From Protonemura montana (Eukaryota > Arthropoda > Insecta > Plecoptera > Nemouridae): a stretch of DNA of 64,000 nucleotides. The stretch lies in contig OX387608.1 of NCBI GenBank assembly GCA_947568835.1, forward strand, positions 10,082,001-10,146,000, written 5' to 3'. Positions 58,663 through 64,000 of the stretch are shown piece by piece. Every line of letters begins with the position of its first letter. Within the stretch, counting starts at the first letter, position 1. Under the pieces are notes generated by a model. It saw only the letters and a list, made by a program, of their open reading frames with translations, was not told the DNA's origin and did no database searches. The translations under genes were made by a program, and so were the position numbers.

Positions 58663-58739
58663 CTTATGTGATTTCCACAACCTTATCTTTCCATTTGCAA
58701 GGATATCCGTAGTGATAAAAAGAAAGCAAAATTGATAAA

Positions 58740-58797
58740 CCCTGTCATGCGATTTCATCATCTCTAAAGCTACCAAAAGTTGAATCTACTGTTGAAA
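58740..58797 (+). repeat. Solitary diverged relic of the 114-bp satellite
   Basis: cctgtcatgcgatttcatca ... gctaccaaaagttgaatcta ... gttgaaatg follows the satellite core (ctgtcaggcgatctcagcat ... gctaccaaacgttgaatcta ... attgaacct) at most positions and in the same orientation as the array at 1-985. Confidence 0.75.
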
Positions 58798-60089
58798 TGT
58801 GTAAGCTTGATAGTAAGTTTTGTTTTCAAACTTGGCAACAAAAAAGGATATCTTAGGAAATTTTCAGATCTGCAGGTTTTGGTAATTGATTATTGACAAG
58901 CCAATATTTATTTTGTTTTAAGAGCAGCATTAACATTTTTTTTTGTATCTTACAACGGAATTGACAGTCTTCAAGATAGTATCTTCTTTCTTTGCAATAC
59001 AAAAGCATAGAGCACTATTGTTAAGTCTCATCATAGAAAAACCATGCTGTAAGGCCAGTTTTTGCAATCTCTGAACACATTCTCACCAAGGTACAATTAA
59101 GACAATGGTGGCATTAAAATGGCAGATGACAACTATTTAGGTGCTCAATGTTTCAATTTGATAATAAATTACAGAATAATTCACTAACATTGATGTAGCC
59201 AACCACTTGCTTGTAACGATTTAGATCGAAGTGAACTGGTCAAAAGACAAATGCCCGCTCAGTTCAACATCGGAATCAATTGATTCAACGGCAAGGGCCA
59301 CAGACGACAATTAACCTATTGTATGCACTGAACAGGGACTAGAAGAACAAAATTGGCAGATAATATTAAGAAAAGGGAGTACTAAAGGTAAGGTAAGGTA
59401 GTGAAGCTTTTTGGCAAGTGTACCTAAGCACATACAAGATTGATAAGAAATGAAAAAGTGTTTAAAAAAAGATAGTAAAAACTCTAGTGAATAGAGAAAT
59501 TTCTCATTTGAAATAAACTTGCATCGATACTACTTTTTTAAATAAGTTTCAGGGTCGGTCTCTTATCCTCTCAAAAAACCACAACTATAATGCAACGTAT
59601 AACTAGTTGCCAAAAAACGTAAATATTGACTGTATTGCACCTAATTGACTATGTTTTATCCTCTACCCCAAATATTCTGCAATTGTTCATATCACGGTTT
59701 TGATTTTTGGACTGAAACTTTGCAAATTTTATTATAAATAACATCCAAATGAAGAAAAACAACAATTATCTCTCGAAGAAAAGGTACCTGAAGCCATGAT
59801 TCCATTTTAGGACTTAAATCTATATAGTAAATACCCCTAGAGGAAGAGAAGAGTCGGATCGAAACTTACGAAGGCAGAAAACGCTGGTTGCAAAAGATGC
59901 AGAGACTTGTGCCTAATTTGCCTTGTTCACCTAGAATCTTTCTTCTACGCGTGGACAAGAAGACACAGCCTCTCTGTATCTACGGCAGCCAGCTTTCTAA
60001 GCCACGGTAAGTTTCCGTCTTCCCCGTTATATGTCCCGCCTTTTGGCACTCTCACCATTAAAATTCTTAATACTCCGCTATAAGCCGGG
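58798..60089. other. No gene seen
   Basis: AT-rich spacer. It may include part of the METTL9 3'UTR, since METTL9 ends at 60,090 on the minus strand. Confidence 0.5.
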
Positions 60090-63859
<3,770 letters not shown>

Positions 63860-64000
63860 TAATAAGGTAACTTGCCGCGGTCGCTTAATGACTAAAAATA
63901 TAACGAAGGATTGAGCCCCGAATTATCCTGGCGGAGCGGCCCCGCAGTTGCATAATTTCCCTGTTCGCCGCAGACTAAGATAATACCACGGGCCGGTAAG
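63860..64000. other. GC-balanced unique block at window end
   Basis: An abrupt change from AT-rich to GC-balanced sequence (ttgccgcggtcgcttaatga, cctggcggagcggccccgca, agataataccacgggccgg). It has no open frame of note and no rRNA or tRNA match I can recognise. It could be an exon, a promoter or a conserved noncoding element cut by the window edge. Confidence 0.4.

Noticed and set aside
63860..64000. rRNA fragment at the window end
   Set aside because: The GC-rich composition suggested it, but I could align no stretch with 18S, 5.8S or 28S rRNA.

Overview
The window is AT-rich animal nuclear DNA. Its genes are split by many GT-AG introns, and it carries several satellite arrays, SINEs built on tRNA and 5S rRNA, and LINE remains. 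The conserved proteins are clearly metazoan. The repeat types and well-conserved gene structures suggest a slowly evolving invertebrate, but I cannot name the species.

Layout. Positions 1-38,000 are gene-poor. They hold a 114-bp satellite (1-985), a 55-bp satellite present twice in opposite orientations (8,159-8,876 and 31,874-32,411), a 103-bp array (36,500-37,036), interspersed repeats, and a few isolated exon-like GC-rich patches. Those patches include a Cys-rich 85-codon exon on the minus strand (27,957-28,211) and a small three-exon transcription unit on the plus strand (33,634-35,855). Positions 38,271-50,345 (minus) are a complete SF3B3 gene. I could reconstruct 19 coding exons, which join in frame to 1,216 codons plus stop. 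Positions 51,295-55,238 (plus) hold a complete eight-exon, 422-residue conserved protein that I do not recognise; it is divergent from SF3B3 and shares its promoter region. Positions 60,090-62,474 (minus) are the last two exons of METTL9, with a LINE fragment in the intron between them. The METTL9 5' exons lie beyond the window.

The main observation is that the introns of SF3B3 are packed with small nucleolar RNA candidates on the transcribed strand: 16 C/D-box candidates and three H/ACA candidates. Six are a U18 (SNORD18)-type family, three of them with a perfect 13-nt guide to the 28S rRNA stretch around AAACACGGACC. Two carry an snR58/SNORD104-type guide to the neighbouring 28S site. One carries an snR40/U32-type guide to 18S rRNA. 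A roughly 498-bp tandem cassette in intron 10 pairs a C/D RNA with an H/ACA RNA. In the introns that carry a single snoRNA, its 3' end lies 63-87 nt upstream of the 3' splice site, the usual spacing for intron-processed C/D RNAs. A spliceosome gene therefore appears to double as a multi-snoRNA host that supplies rRNA methylation guides.

All calls come from reading the sequence. Family names and target sites come from memory, and no database or folding search was run.
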